This document shows positions 9,709-10,509 of a stretch of 10,509 nt of DNA, piece by piece. The stretch spans positions 1 to 10,509 of the forward strand of contig JADHZB010000315.1 of NCBI GenBank assembly GCA_015657535.1, written 5' to 3'. This DNA is from Nephromyces sp. MM_2019. Its lineage: Eukaryota > Apicomplexa > Aconoidasida > Nephromycida. A program made the translations under genes and the position numbers. Each line of letters opens with the position of its first letter. Position 1 is the stretch's first letter. A model generated the notes under the pieces. It ran no database searches and had not been told where the DNA came from. It saw only the letters and a program-made list of their open reading frames with translations.

Positions 9709-9724
9709 GTGCAGCGCACTGCAC
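9709..9724. repeat. Inverted repeat GTGCAG-CGCA-CTGCAC
   Basis: Six-base arms flank a 4-base centre. It sits about 600 bp upstream of the ATG at 10331, and a direct repeat of ACCTTTACT follows at about 9723 and 9747. A regulatory role is conceivable but unproven. Confidence 0.35.
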
Positions 9725-10330
9725 CTTTACTGCATGCTAAATACTCTACCTTTACTCTACAGTTTGAAGTAGTTAAGATGCATAGGCTACTGTATCACTA
9801 GGCGCCCCAAAAACTACGTACTCAACTGCGTAATCGCTTCATGGTATCCTTGTGATTGAAGCAGATTGCCTTGAAGATAGCAGTTGTTTCCATGTCACCC
9901 CATATCTCGCTAGCTGTGTTTCTGCCTTAAGATGGTATTGTAAAACTACAGTATTCTTATTAGTGATAGAAAAGAATTTAAAGATATTTATACCACTGCC
10001 TGCCATATATGAAAAAGTTGTTTACTTTTGATACCCGCGGACTTTTATACATCTTAAGGACTGAAATATCGTATCATTTATATCTTAACGAAATGTATTA
10101 TAACTTGGCAGAGTGACGGCTGAATACATAGAGTGCAAACTTTTGGAGTATGCGCATAACGTATATCTTTGTATTCAACGTACGCACATTAATGGATTAA
10201 ATGAGTTTCTGAAAGACGAGTATTTTATTATTTGTAGATTTTGATATATTCTGATAAATTTTTTTTAGCGTCATTTCAAATATATTTCTCTCTGAAGTGG
10301 CGGGGAAGGATGCTTTAGATAGCTTCAAAG

Positions 10331-10509
10331 ATGGTGGATAAACCGCGTTGTTCATACGTGAAATTATCTGATGGTCAGGTCGTATATCTACCCCCTGGCG
10401 ATTCTGAGGCTGATATCGACGGTACTGATCAGAATGGAAAAAATTCTAAAAATGTGAAAATAGAGAAGGTTCATAATGTATGGGGTTCTTCTGCGGGAGC
10501 TGGTAGTGA
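10331..10509 (+). CDS. Amino-terminal part of an unrecognised protein, cut by the window end
   Basis: ATG at 10331 opens 59 complete codons plus two bases with no stop, running off the edge. An in-frame TAG lies at 10316-10318, so translation within this exon cannot begin earlier. The start context is strong (A at -3, G at +4). The peptide begins MVDKPRCSYVKLSDGQVVYL, then PPGDSEADIDGTDQ, a short polar Asn/Lys stretch, and IEKVHNVWGSSAGAG. There is no signal peptide or membrane segment. Composition is hydrophilic, and codon choice looks richer in G and C than the flanking DNA, as expected for coding sequence. I do not recognise the family. The same TAG could instead be a splice acceptor, making this an internal exon. 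Confidence 0.6.
   Translation, partial: MVDKPRCSYVKLSDGQVVYLPPGDSEADIDGTDQNGKNSKNVKIEKVHNVWGSSAGAGS

Larger units (their letters stand above)
8142..10330. other. Long region without supported coding sequence, upstream of the 3' partial gene
   Basis: Open frames at 9047-9322 (-) and 9548-9772 (+) are present, but they lack family resemblance. The part from about 8940 to 9600 looks less AT-rich than its surroundings. Splice-like sites are scattered: a minus-strand donor AAAAG|GTAAGA at 8389/8388, and a plus-strand acceptor with a fine pyrimidine tract, CTACCTTTACTCTACAG, ending at 9763. These could mark non-coding 5' exons. Several inverted repeats lie at 8983-8994, 9005-9012, 9523-9545, 9650-9662 and 9709-9724. 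I see no tRNA, rRNA, simple-sequence array or transposon. Confidence 0.4.

Noticed and set aside
9548..9772. 74-codon plus-strand frame
   Set aside because: It is Cys- and Leu-rich without pattern, starts inside a hairpin and ends near an unrelated acceptor-like site.
1..10509. Bacterial or phage origin, CRISPR array, insertion sequence
   Set aside because: Clear spliceosomal introns, a retromer subunit and low gene density show a eukaryotic nuclear genome. No regularly spaced repeats or transposase were seen.

Overview
This window reads as nuclear DNA of an AT-rich eukaryote, most likely an apicomplexan or a close alveolate relative. Spliceosomal GT-AG introns are directly visible. The only gene identified with certainty, VPS29, has the N-terminal extension and the 'LLNTDKI.HVLCTGNVG' block that I associate with apicomplexan VPS29. 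The low gene density and an intron above 2 kb argue against the compact genomes of piroplasms and Cryptosporidium. The genus cannot be fixed from sequence alone.

Layout. (1) Positions 1-1151 hold no recognised gene, but probably include the 5' end of the next one. (2) Positions 1152-4088, + strand, encode a four-helix membrane protein of the Orai-like family common in stramenopiles and alveolates. Two exons (1152-1563 and 3751-4088) are separated by a 2187-bp intron. The join rebuilds a family motif exactly, but the first exon and the last few residues are uncertain. (3) Positions 4089-6321 are about 2.2 kb between convergent genes with no convincing coding signal. (4) Positions 6322-7505, - strand, encode a complete two-exon VPS29 of 196 residues, the retromer core subunit. 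(5) Positions 7506-10330 are a long divergent region with weak exon candidates, one strong splice donor on the + strand at 8142, and several small inverted repeats. (6) Positions 10331-10509, + strand, are the first 59 codons of an unrecognised protein that runs off the window.

No operon logic applies, because the genes are separate eukaryotic transcription units. VPS29 acts in endosome-to-Golgi retrieval and the Orai-like protein is an integral membrane protein; nothing in the sequence links them functionally. The most interesting item is the Orai-like gene. It keeps the fold signature of TM1 but lacks the pore glutamate of animal Orai channels, and its long intron makes it easy to miss or mis-annotate as two fragments.
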